A stretch of 23,133 bases of DNA from Romeriopsis sp046049545 (GTDB lineage Bacteria; Cyanobacteriota; Cyanobacteriia; Leptolyngbyales; Leptolyngbyaceae), in NCBI GenBank assembly GCA_046049545.1, contig JBJORF010000072.1, positions 1 to 23,133 of the forward strand, read 5' to 3'. Of this stretch, positions 16,448 to 22,914 are shown piece by piece. A program made the position numbers and the translations under genes. The number at the start of each line of letters is the position of its first letter. Positions within the stretch are counted from its first letter, which is position 1. The notes below the pieces were generated by a model, which saw nothing but the letters and a program-made list of their open reading frames with translations, did no database searches and was not told where the DNA came from.

Positions 16448-17407
16448 CTAACTATCAGCTAGCAGTGCTTCAAGGTTACTCAATAACTTATCGAGCTTCT
16501 GGGCCTTCTTCGGGTCATCCCAAATCTTCGATCGATTCACCTGCTTAAAAACACTTGCAGCCCTAGCCTTCGGGGTTTGCGCTGCTGCTTCAGTGGCATC
16601 GGGTTCAAGCAGTGCAGCCACTTTTTCCCGAATCTGGGAGATCGACCACCCCTTGGTGATAGCTTGCTTGGTCAGGCTGCGTCGCTGGGCTAGATTATCC
16701 ACCCGCGCGATCGCTTTGCCCTTGGTGTATTCCAAACTGCCATCGCGCAGAACATCTAGCACATCTTCCGGCAAGTTCAAGATGGGGAGTCGGGTTGAGA
16801 CAAAGGACTGCCAAGTTGTCCGCCCCACTTCCTCGAACACAGTCTGAATCGTCACTGCCTGCTCACTACTCAAAACATTTTGGGTAGACACTTTACCCGC
16901 TTCCTCGTTCTTCATGCGATGGAGCAGTGAGATCACCTCCGCGATCGTCAGATCGAATCGTAGGGCAAACAGTTGGAGCATTCCTTCGGTTTCCTCCAGG
17001 GGATTCAGGTCTTCCCGCTGGAGATTTTCCAGCATGGCGATTTCCCAAGCGGTCTGGTCGGTGAGATCCATCACCTTCACTGGAATTGTCGCTAGCCCAG
17101 CTTCCGGAAGCTGGGCGGCTCGATAGCGCCGTTCGCCCGCCACCAGCTCGTACCCGTTATCGTGCTTGCGGACAAGTAGGGGTTCAAGGAGGCCATGCTG
17201 CCCGATCGAGATCGCAAGTTGGTGCAATTTTGCGGGGTCAAAATATTTGCGAGGTTGATTGCTCGGCAGGATAATCTCATTTAGTGAAACTTCGATGACG
17301 CTGGAATGACTATTTGATGTAGCTGGTGGTACAGCATTCAAAGGCGTACCGAGAAAAGCGGCGACACCGCGCATCTGAGCATAAGGCTTTTGACTTTTAG
17401 CGACCAT
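16448..17407 (-). CDS. parB: ParB partition protein
   Basis: A 319-residue ParB/Spo0J-family protein. The ParB domain is at about residues 36-140 and includes the CTP-binding motifs G-E-R-R-Y-R-A-A (91-98) and E-N-L-Q-R-E-D-L-N-P-L-E-E (127-139). The following helical region (about 145-250) would bind the centromere; it has the longer insert of cyanobacterial plasmid ParB proteins rather than a compact chromosomal helix-turn-helix. ParB loads on parS sites and, with ParA, segregates plasmids or chromosomes. The start ATG is 3 bases after the parA stop, so the two form an operon. One copy of the candidate parS palindrome lies inside this gene (16867-16886). A plasmid-type role seems likelier than a chromosomal one, but this cannot be settled here. 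Confidence 0.9.
   Translation of the reverse strand: MVAKSQKPYAQMRGVAAFLGTPLNAVPPATSNSHSSVIEVSLNEIILPSNQPRKYFDPAKLHQLAISIGQHGLLEPLLVRKHDNGYELVAGERRYRAAQLPEAGLATIPVKVMDLTDQTAWEIAMLENLQREDLNPLEETEGMLQLFALRFDLTIAEVISLLHRMKNEEAGKVSTQNVLSSEQAVTIQTVFEEVGRTTWQSFVSTRLPILNLPEDVLDVLRDGSLEYTKGKAIARVDNLAQRRSLTKQAITKGWSISQIREKVAALLEPDATEAAAQTPKARAASVFKQVNRSKIWDDPKKAQKLDKLLSNLEALLADS
16867..16886. promoter_or_regulatory. Candidate ParB site (parS-like), copy inside parB
   Basis: TACTCAAAACATTTTGGGTA matches the upstream copy at 18228-18247 at all positions except the two central bases, in the same orientation. It is an inverted repeat of 9-base arms (one mismatch) around a 2-base centre. It lies in the parB coding sequence, so some identity could be forced by the protein, but a chance 18-of-20 match is unlikely. 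Confidence 0.5.
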
Positions 17408-17410
17408 AAT

Positions 17411-18175
17411 TTACAGCTTCTCCAGTGCTTTAGCAATTTTCTTCAGGGTGGCGACAGCGGGATGCCGGGAATTGAACTGGGCCAGCGGCATCATCGCTTC
17501 ACTAGCATCGGCAAAGGCGATCGACTTGGGGATCGGCGGGAAGACCGTCGCGACTTGACTGAGCTGTTCTTGGATTGCAGCCAAGGTGCGGCTCTCCTGG
17601 GCCGTGCGTTTATCGAACATCGTGGGGACAAAGCCAGCGATCACCAGATCAGGCCGCGCCTTTTCGCGCACAGTACCAACAGTTTGAAGCAGCAACTCCG
17701 TGCCTTTGAATGCCTTGAATTGACATTGAATCGGCACGAGCAAATGGGTTGCCGTAAAGAGCGCCATCAGGCTTAACAGCCCCAAGCTCGGTGGACAGTC
17801 AATCAGTATAAAGTCATAGTCATCAAGAATTGGCTTGAGGGCAAGACTCAGGCGTTGCTCTCGCATCATGGCCGAGGCCAGCTCAATCTCTGCTGAACAA
17901 AGGGTAATGTCAGCCGGAACTAGATCAACGCCGTAGGTCGTTTCGATAATCGGTAGCGGCTGCTCCTTGACGATCGCATCATAGATTGTGGTCTCCAGTA
18001 AATCCTCTTCTTCCTCCCCAATGCCCATAAAGGTGGTCAGGGAAGATTGCGGATCAAGGTCAATCAGTAAAACCTTCTGCTTTTTCGTTTGGGCGAGTTG
18101 ATACCCGAGATTCATCGTCAGGGTTGTTTTACTTACGCCGCCCGACTGGTTAAAAATCGCAATGATTTTGGGCAT
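17411..18175 (-). CDS. parA: ParA partition ATPase
   Basis: A 254-residue ParA/Soj-family ATPase. The deviant Walker A loop reads S-G-G-V-S-K-T-T at residues 11-18, followed by L-L-I-D-L-D-P-Q-S-S-L-T (switch I/Walker A' region) and L-I-D-C-P-P-S-L-G-L-L (Walker B). The conventional P-loop lysine (K16) is present, but the signature lysine that opens the ParA/MinD motif (K-G-G-x-x-K-T) is replaced by S11. ParA forms ATP-dependent dimers on DNA that move ParB-bound cargo. I chose ATG 18173-18175; the frame extends four codons to a TTG at 18187, which is less likely. It has no N-terminal DNA-binding extension, so autoregulation probably goes through ParB or the upstream palindromes. Confidence 0.9.
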   Translation of the reverse strand: MPKIIAIFNQSGGVSKTTLTMNLGYQLAQTKKQKVLLIDLDPQSSLTTFMGIGEEEEDLLETTIYDAIVKEQPLPIIETTYGVDLVPADITLCSAEIELASAMMREQRLSLALKPILDDYDFILIDCPPSLGLLSLMALFTATHLLVPIQCQFKAFKGTELLLQTVGTVREKARPDLVIAGFVPTMFDKRTAQESRTLAAIQEQLSQVATVFPPIPKSIAFADASEAMMPLAQFNSRHPAVATLKKIAKALEKL

Positions 18176-18227
18176 GGGTAGATTCAAAAAATAGCTTGGA
18201 ATTAGTCTAGCGCATCCAAGTAGATTC

Positions 18228-18247
18228 TACTCAAAATGTTTTGGGTA
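18228..18247. promoter_or_regulatory. Candidate ParB site/operator, copy 1
   Basis: TACTCAAAATGTTTTGGGTA is an inverted repeat with 9-base arms (one mismatch) around a 2-base centre, 53 bases upstream of the parA start and in the space shared with the divergent 18337 gene. It is repeated 33 bases further on and again inside parB. Position and symmetry fit a ParB-binding centromere or operator. Confidence 0.6.
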
Positions 18248-18260
18248 AGAATCTTTTCAT

Positions 18261-18280
18261 GGTTCAAAATATTTTGGGTA
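18261..18280. promoter_or_regulatory. Candidate ParB site/operator, copy 2
   Basis: GGTTCAAAATATTTTGGGTA repeats copy 1 with a start-to-start spacing of 33 bases, close to three helical turns, so the two sites would face the same side of the DNA. The identical part extends to the following AAG. Arms are CAAAA and TTTTG with a partly matching outer portion. Confidence 0.6.
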
Positions 18281-18307
18281 AGTCGGTAATCAACCCTATC
18301 GGGTGGC

Positions 18308-18328
18308 CTTCCTAGTTAATCTAGGAGG
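18308..18328 (+). promoter_or_regulatory. Hairpin sequestering the Shine-Dalgarno of the 365-residue gene
   Basis: CTTCCTAG (18308-18315) can pair with CTAGGAGG (18321-18328) through seven Watson-Crick pairs and one G-U pair, closing a TTAAT loop. The right arm contains the whole AGGAGG ribosome-binding site, 8 bases before the GTG start at 18337. No U-run follows, so it is not a terminator. It could act as a translational switch; this is inferred from pairing alone. Confidence 0.45.
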
Positions 18329-18336
18329 CAAGTGCC

Positions 18337-19434
18337 GTGACGAACTATGCGACCAATACGCGCACGATCGCGCGGGATTTGGCTCTACTAACCGAAGCCA
18401 ATCTGTACAACATTGAGATTCGGGTTTGTGGCGGTGCGGGTCGAGTGGCCAAAGTTGATGTGGAAGATTTTGCGCCGCCGCCAGAGGTGCTGGATGTGTG
18501 GCGAAGCCTGGGGGCTAAAACGAAGGCACCGCAGATTTTACTGTTTGAAGAATTAGATAAAGCAGTCAAAACGATGACGGAAGATCGGCGGCGGATCTAC
18601 GACAGCCACACAATTCATCTGGGGATCGAGCGGGTTGTCACCGGCTCAAAGCTAGTCGAATTTCAAGCGGCCTTTGAAGCACTTCAGCAGAAAAGCGAAG
18701 TCTTGCTCAATCACGTTCTCACCGACCACGCCAGGGCCAAATCGGACTGGCTGAATTTAGAGATCCTGCCGTTGCTGAATGCGGGGAACTTCAATGGGGC
18801 TGATGTCCGATCGCGGTTGAATGACTATGCAATGCGATTTCCGTCCTATGAACGGATTGAAGCAAAATTTGGTGTCCAACTGAAATTCAACCCAACTACA
18901 AGTTTTCGGGACTTGTTAGAGCGGGATATTCGGTGGCAGCAACAAATGGCCGAACGTGCCCAAGCGGAAGCGGATTGGCTGCAAGCCCAGGCACAACAAC
19001 TCCAAATCACCGATGAAGCGATGGCGGCGCAACGGGCCTTACGGTTGCAGGAACAGCGACTGCGATCGGCGATTGAGGAGAAAGTCGCCGAAGTCCAGAC
19101 GCAGGTTCTGAATGTACTGCGGCGGAATCTTCAGCGGGTGGTGGATGCTTCATGGAATTCCGGTTCGATGCCGATCGGGATGCAGGAGCAGCTTCGGTCA
19201 TTGGCGGAATCGGCCCGAATCATTACCCAAAGCGTTGCCAGTTTTGGAGATTTGGGAGAACGCATTGATGCTGTTCGGCGCACGGGTGTCGATCGGCAGG
19301 CTGATGAGAACCAGCTACAGGCGGAAGTGGAATCACTCTTGCGTGATCTGGATAACCGATTGCAGGTTCCAGAATTGACCTTAATTGAAGGTGGAGGTGG
19401 GATTGACCGGGCCTACTTCATTGACTTTGGGTAG
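18337..19434 (+). CDS. Coiled-coil protein of unknown family, AAA+ cassette member
   Basis: A 365-residue protein starting at GTG 18337, 8 bases after a strong AGGAGG. I do not recognise the family with confidence; a DUF3150-type assignment is possible but untested. Residues ~1-95 look globular. From about 195 to 270 it is a long charged helix rich in Q, A, E and R (Q-Q-Q-M-A-E-R-A-Q-A-E-A and similar), likely a coiled coil, and the C-terminus is acidic with a G-G-G-G loop. There is no signal peptide or membrane segment. It is the first gene of a four-gene operon with DUF1257, DUF2997 and a Ycf46-like ATPase, so it is probably a partner or substrate of that ATPase. The Shine-Dalgarno lies in a possible hairpin, hinting at translational control. 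The gene diverges from parA. Confidence 0.7.
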   Translation: MTNYATNTRTIARDLALLTEANLYNIEIRVCGGAGRVAKVDVEDFAPPPEVLDVWRSLGAKTKAPQILLFEELDKAVKTMTEDRRRIYDSHTIHLGIERVVTGSKLVEFQAAFEALQQKSEVLLNHVLTDHARAKSDWLNLEILPLLNAGNFNGADVRSRLNDYAMRFPSYERIEAKFGVQLKFNPTTSFRDLLERDIRWQQQMAERAQAEADWLQAQAQQLQITDEAMAAQRALRLQEQRLRSAIEEKVAEVQTQVLNVLRRNLQRVVDASWNSGSMPIGMQEQLRSLAESARIITQSVASFGDLGERIDAVRRTGVDRQADENQLQAEVESLLRDLDNRLQVPELTLIEGGGGIDRAYFIDFG

Positions 19435-19503
19435 ACGCTATCGCGTGGTGTTGGGAGGTGTTGCCAAATGGCGATGCCTCTTACTATGTTGGAGCTAAAA
19501 GCA

Positions 19504-19995
19504 ATGAGTCACTTTTCAACGGTGAAGACGAAGTTGGTTGACCGTGATGCGTTAGTTGCTGGATTACGGGAAGTTTTGGGCGCGATCGGGATTGACAATC
19601 CCATTATCGAAGTTTATGACACTCCGCAGCGGCTGGAGAACAGCTACGCGCCGAGTGATGTAGCCCATGGCAATATCATCGTCCGCCGTGGTTGCATTCC
19701 CCGTCCTGATTGGCGCGATGGATGGTCAGCAATTGACATTGGATTTCTATATCAGGACGACTGCTATCAAGCGGTGTTAGATGCTTGGGATATTGAACAT
19801 AGTGCGATCGGTCAGCATTTTCAGCAATCAAGTAATACCAATGCGTTCTTGAATGCGCTTCAGGTCGCCCATAACAAGGCTTACGTTACGGCCCAGTACC
19901 CCGTGGAACAGTGGGCGCAAGGCAACTGGGTGACATTGCCGGATGGCAGTCTTCAAACAACGCTGACCCAGAAAGTCGATTTGGCAATGATTTAG
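19504..19995 (+). CDS. DUF1257 (Ycf35-like) protein
   Basis: A 163-residue protein beginning MSHFSTVKTKL, the hallmark start of the DUF1257/Ycf35 family found in cyanobacteria, red-algal plastids and some phages and plasmids. The middle keeps the family's I-D-I-G-F-L-Y-Q-D-D-C-Y-Q-A-V-L strand pair and a later A-H-N-K-A-Y-V region. At 163 residues it is somewhat longer than the usual ~110-130; a segment around residues 45-75 (R-R-G-C-I-P-R-P-D-W) looks like an insertion. The ATG at 19504 has GGAG about 9 bases upstream; an in-frame ATG at 19468 would add 12 residues not typical of the family. Its stop codon (TAG) forms part of the next gene's Shine-Dalgarno. Function is unknown; the family is often encoded next to DUF2997 and an AAA+ ATPase, as here. 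Confidence 0.8.
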   Translation: MSHFSTVKTKLVDRDALVAGLREVLGAIGIDNPIIEVYDTPQRLENSYAPSDVAHGNIIVRRGCIPRPDWRDGWSAIDIGFLYQDDCYQAVLDAWDIEHSAIGQHFQQSSNTNAFLNALQVAHNKAYVTAQYPVEQWAQGNWVTLPDGSLQTTLTQKVDLAMI

Positions 19996-20005
19996 GAGAT
20001 TTCCC

Positions 20006-20200
20006 ATGACACAACAACCACAAATCACAATCACGATCGCCCCGGACGGAACGCTCAAGACCGAAGTGAATGATGTCCAAGGTCAATCTTGCACTGCACT
20101 CACAAAGCCCTTGGAGCAACTGGGAACCACAGCAACACAAACCAAGCCGGAGTTCTACGAAACTGCGGCAGTTGATTTAACCGTGAGTCTAGGAGGCTAA
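20006..20200 (+). CDS. DUF2997 small protein
   Basis: A 64-residue protein with the DUF2997 pattern: an N-terminal beta strand (I-T-I-T-I-A-P-D-G-T-L-K-T-E-V), then V-Q-G-Q-S-C-T-A-L-T-K-P-L-E-Q-L-G, and a short tail ending K-P-E-F-Y-E-T. The conserved cysteine of the G-x-S-C motif is present. DUF2997 proteins are small, of unknown function, and typically lie between DUF1257 and an AAA+ ATPase gene, exactly the arrangement here. AGGAG lies about 8 bases before the ATG. The spacing to the next gene is 4 bases, with that gene's AGGAGG lying inside this gene's end. It probably forms a small adaptor complex with DUF1257; this is inferred from gene order. Confidence 0.82.
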   Translation: MTQQPQITITIAPDGTLKTEVNDVQGQSCTALTKPLEQLGTTATQTKPEFYETAAVDLTVSLGG

Positions 20201-20204
20201 CACC

Positions 20205-21824
20205 ATGCTCGACGTTTCAGCGATTCGTGCCCGGTTTCGTGCGGGAATTTCCGTCGTGGCGATCGATTCACCGACTGCTGCCGAACATGCGGTGCTGACA
20301 TTACTGGCCCAGGAACTCGCCGATGGTCGCACGGTGCAAACCTGGGACTGTAGCAATGCGTTGCGGACAGTGGTCGTGAATGGCGATCAGATTGAATATC
20401 GGGCCGACAATAACTTCAAAGTTCAAGGCCATCCGGTGGAAGCCATTCTGAAGCACATCGCCCAACTGTGTCGGGGTCAGGAAGCGGGTGGGAAAACCCT
20501 ATTCGTTCTCAAAGACATCTACCCGTTCATCTCGGGAACGGGGGCAAATACCGCGATCATTCGGGCATTGAAGGAAGCCTGTTTCCTGCTGAAGCGATCG
20601 GGCCATCGGCTGGTGATCTTGCACGATGGTCAGCAAACCGCCTTGGAGTTCCAAGACCTGATTGCTGACCTCAAGCATGATTTGCCAGGGGAAGTGGAGA
20701 CAGCGGCGATCGCGACGATGCGACTGACCATGCTCCAGCGGGCTGCTCAACAACAGCATCGGAATATCCCGATTGACTTGGATGAGGCAGGCCACAAACG
20801 CTTGGTGCGTTCTCTGCTGGGGATGACCCAAGAAGGCATGGAAGATACCCTACAGTTAGTCGTTACCCAAAATGGTCGAGTAGACGATTCTACAGTTGGT
20901 GCGATCGCGGTAATCAAGCAGCAACGATTTGCGGCTCAAGGCATTGAGTATGCGCAGCCCCCGGACGTGGTGGTGCAAGGAATGCCGAATCTCAGCGATT
21001 GGGCAAAAACCTTGGCTAAACTACTCGAACCTGCCGCCCAGTTGGAGTGGAATATTCCGTTTCCCAAAGGTGTGTTGCTAGCGGGGGAAGGCGGCACGGG
21101 GAAAACCCTCGCCGTGAAGTGCCTCGCGCAGGAACTGGGACTCCCAGTAATTGTGCTGGATACCTCGAAGCTAATGCAGAAAGAACTGGGGGCTTCTGAG
21201 GAAAATCTGCGGCGGATTATCGGGGCAGCCGAGGCGATGGCTCCATCCATCCTGTTCATCGATGAGATGGACAAGATGTTCGGGGCCGGAGACCTGGACG
21301 GTGGCACCAGTAGCCGGATGTTTGGGTACCTCTTGCAATGGTTTCAGGAACATCAATCGGCGGTGTTCGTGGCGGCAACGGTGAATGAACCCTGGAAACT
21401 CAAACCCGAGTTAATCCGCCGCTTTGCCAAAGCATTTCTGGTCGATCTGCCGGATATTGAAGCCCGTCGCAACATCTTCCAGGTGCAAGCGGGTCGATTC
21501 AAGTTGTCGATCCCTGCCCAAGACCTGCAAAACCTCGCGGAACAAACCCCCGATTTTACGGGTGATGAGATCCGCAAGGTGGTACATGAATGTGCCGCAG
21601 CCGCCTATGCTCAAGGTCATCCAGGGGAAGCCACCCTGGACATGCTGCTGGCCGAAGTGAACCGCAAAGAACCGCAGTTCCGCAACAATACTCAGCGCTT
21701 GCAGGAACTGCGGAAATGGATGAGTGCGGGGAATGCGGAACCCGTCCGGTCGATGGTTTCCAGAGGAGAAAACCTAGAGCACAGCTTGGGGCGCGACCGA
21801 GTGGAAGCGGTAGAATTCGGGTAG
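20205..21824 (+). CDS. Ycf46-like AAA+ ATPase
   Basis: A 539-residue ATPase with a degenerate N-terminal domain (about 1-250) and one active classical AAA domain. Walker A is G-E-G-G-T-G-K-T at residues 294-301, Walker B L-F-I-D-E-M-D at 350-356, sensor asparagine N394 in V-A-A-T-V-N-E-P, and arginine residues R405/R406 in P-E-L-I-R-R-F. The overall plan matches Ycf46 of cyanobacteria and algal plastids, a single-AAA relative of CbbX and of the FtsH/Vps4 group. The N-terminal part resembles an inactive AAA-like fold (F-V-L-K-D-I-Y-P-F-I near residue 102). It should use ATP to remodel a protein partner, plausibly the proteins encoded just upstream. AGGAGG lies 8 bases before the ATG. The operon ends after this gene at a terminator. 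Being next to parA it is probably an accessory copy rather than the core chromosomal Ycf46. Confidence 0.85.
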   Translation: MLDVSAIRARFRAGISVVAIDSPTAAEHAVLTLLAQELADGRTVQTWDCSNALRTVVVNGDQIEYRADNNFKVQGHPVEAILKHIAQLCRGQEAGGKTLFVLKDIYPFISGTGANTAIIRALKEACFLLKRSGHRLVILHDGQQTALEFQDLIADLKHDLPGEVETAAIATMRLTMLQRAAQQQHRNIPIDLDEAGHKRLVRSLLGMTQEGMEDTLQLVVTQNGRVDDSTVGAIAVIKQQRFAAQGIEYAQPPDVVVQGMPNLSDWAKTLAKLLEPAAQLEWNIPFPKGVLLAGEGGTGKTLAVKCLAQELGLPVIVLDTSKLMQKELGASEENLRRIIGAAEAMAPSILFIDEMDKMFGAGDLDGGTSSRMFGYLLQWFQEHQSAVFVAATVNEPWKLKPELIRRFAKAFLVDLPDIEARRNIFQVQAGRFKLSIPAQDLQNLAEQTPDFTGDEIRKVVHECAAAAYAQGHPGEATLDMLLAEVNRKEPQFRNNTQRLQELRKWMSAGNAEPVRSMVSRGENLEHSLGRDRVEAVEFG

Positions 21825-21853
21825 AGCACAGCCGAGTATATTGGCTATTGATT

Positions 21854-21883
21854 GGGGGAGTCGTTAGACTCTCCCAGTTTTTT
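21854..21883 (+). terminator. Rho-independent terminator after the AAA+ operon
   Basis: GGGGGAGTC (21854-21862) pairs with GACTCTCCC (21867-21875) as a 9-bp stem with one G-U pair and a GTTA loop, followed after AG by six T residues (21878-21883). It lies 30 bases past the ATPase stop and before the Shine-Dalgarno of the next gene, separating the two transcription units. Confidence 0.85.
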
Positions 21884-21911
21884 GATAGGCTTAGGCAGAG
21901 GAGGAGCAGTC

Positions 21912-22520
21912 ATGTCCCAGATTCTTGATTCTCAACAGGCTTACACATTTAGCAAAATTTTTGAACTCAGAATTGAGGCTGACGATTTAGCCAGGGAATT
22001 TGGCTATTCTTTGCAGAAGGCTCGACTCAATTTACCCAAATACATGGGTGAGCTGCCTCGTTTAGCAGATCTGCAGCAACGCATTGAAGCGGTCTTACCC
22101 TATGTAAGTCTCGGCAGTGAAACCTCCCGGCGCGAAGTTTTCATCTCCCAGGTTGTCTTAGAGGTGGTGCAGCAGACTAAAGCTCAGTTACGGATTGAAT
22201 ACCCAATTAAAGTCTCTGAGCAGTTGCAGGGCGTGCTTGACTATCTGCTGCGTAGTAATTCAGAGCTTCTGGTGATTGAGGCAAAGCGTGAAGATTTAGC
22301 GTATGGTTTTACGCAATTAGTAGCGGAGATGATTGCCCTCGATCAATGGGAGCGATCGCCAGATCAACCTTCATTATTGGGTGCTGTTACCACTGGGGAA
22401 ATTTGGCGGTTTGGCTTACTCGATCGAGCTACAAAGCAGATTCAACAAGGGCTTGACCTCTATCGCGTTCCTGAAGATCTTGAGACAGTTTTGCGAATTT
22501 TAATTCAATCATTGGGGTAA
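21912..22520 (+). CDS. PD-(D/E)XK nuclease-fold protein
   Basis: A 202-residue protein that I read as a small restriction-endonuclease-fold protein. D110 in V-L-D-Y-L-L and E123-x-K125 in V-I-E-A-K-R fit the PD-(D/E)XK catalytic triad on adjacent strands, E75 is a candidate for the helix-1 acidic residue, and Q135 follows in a helix (Q-L-V-A-E-M). The N-terminal ~60 residues are helical. It has no helicase or recognition domain, so it may act with a partner or be a stand-alone nuclease of the type scattered through cyanobacterial genomes. AGGAGG lies about 7 bases before the ATG at 21912; an upstream in-frame start at 21852 overlaps the terminator and is rejected. The next small gene starts 5 bases after its stop. 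Confidence 0.68.
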   Translation: MSQILDSQQAYTFSKIFELRIEADDLAREFGYSLQKARLNLPKYMGELPRLADLQQRIEAVLPYVSLGSETSRREVFISQVVLEVVQQTKAQLRIEYPIKVSEQLQGVLDYLLRSNSELLVIEAKREDLAYGFTQLVAEMIALDQWERSPDQPSLLGAVTTGEIWRFGLLDRATKQIQQGLDLYRVPEDLETVLRILIQSLG

Positions 22521-22525
22521 CTAGC

Positions 22526-22864
22526 ATGGCACTATTTCTGATTACGAGTTTAATTGACGAAGGAATTTATGATAGTAATTTTGTTGTTGTTGAAGCAGAT
22601 TCAGAATTGGCAGTTGCGACTCAAATTCTAAATCATCCTGATAAGTGGGAAAGATTTTTGCGCTATGCGTTTCCTCGTGAGTGGAATAATCAGAGTGTCG
22701 ATTATGGTTCACTTCTAGGCTGCACTCGCGATGAGAATATGACTCCAGAACGTTTTCTGGAGTTAATTTCGTTAACGCATGTCGATGGTGATTCTGAGCG
22801 ACAACTGGCTATTCATCCAATCAAAGTCCAAGAATTAGTCAAGGTCGATCTGTCAAACCTCTAA
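22526..22864 (+). CDS. Hypothetical small acidic protein paired with the nuclease-fold gene
   Basis: A 112-residue protein whose family I do not recognise. It is acidic and compact: strands at the start (L-F-L-I-T-S-L-I-D, then F-V-V-V-E-A-D), a helix (S-E-L-A-V-A-T-Q-I-L-N), and an aromatic W-E-R-F-L-R-Y-A-F segment. There are no cysteine clusters, membrane segments or signal peptide. It begins 5 bases after the PD-(D/E)XK gene, with GGGGTAA at that gene's end as the probable ribosome-binding site, so the two are co-translated. The small size, acidity and tight coupling to a nuclease-fold gene would fit an inhibitor or partner, but nothing in the sequence proves it. Base composition is AT-richer than in the upstream operon. 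Confidence 0.6.
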   Translation: MALFLITSLIDEGIYDSNFVVVEADSELAVATQILNHPDKWERFLRYAFPREWNNQSVDYGSLLGCTRDENMTPERFLELISLTHVDGDSERQLAIHPIKVQELVKVDLSNL

Positions 22865-22914
22865 AGTTTATATCAAATCATAGCATGCCTGAGTTTAAAT
22901 AAATCAGTTTTGGA

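Noticed and set aside
22865..22914. Terminator between the convergent 22526 and 22915 genes
   Set aside because: CTGA...TCAG followed by TTTT gives only a 4-bp stem with a long loop, too weak to call.
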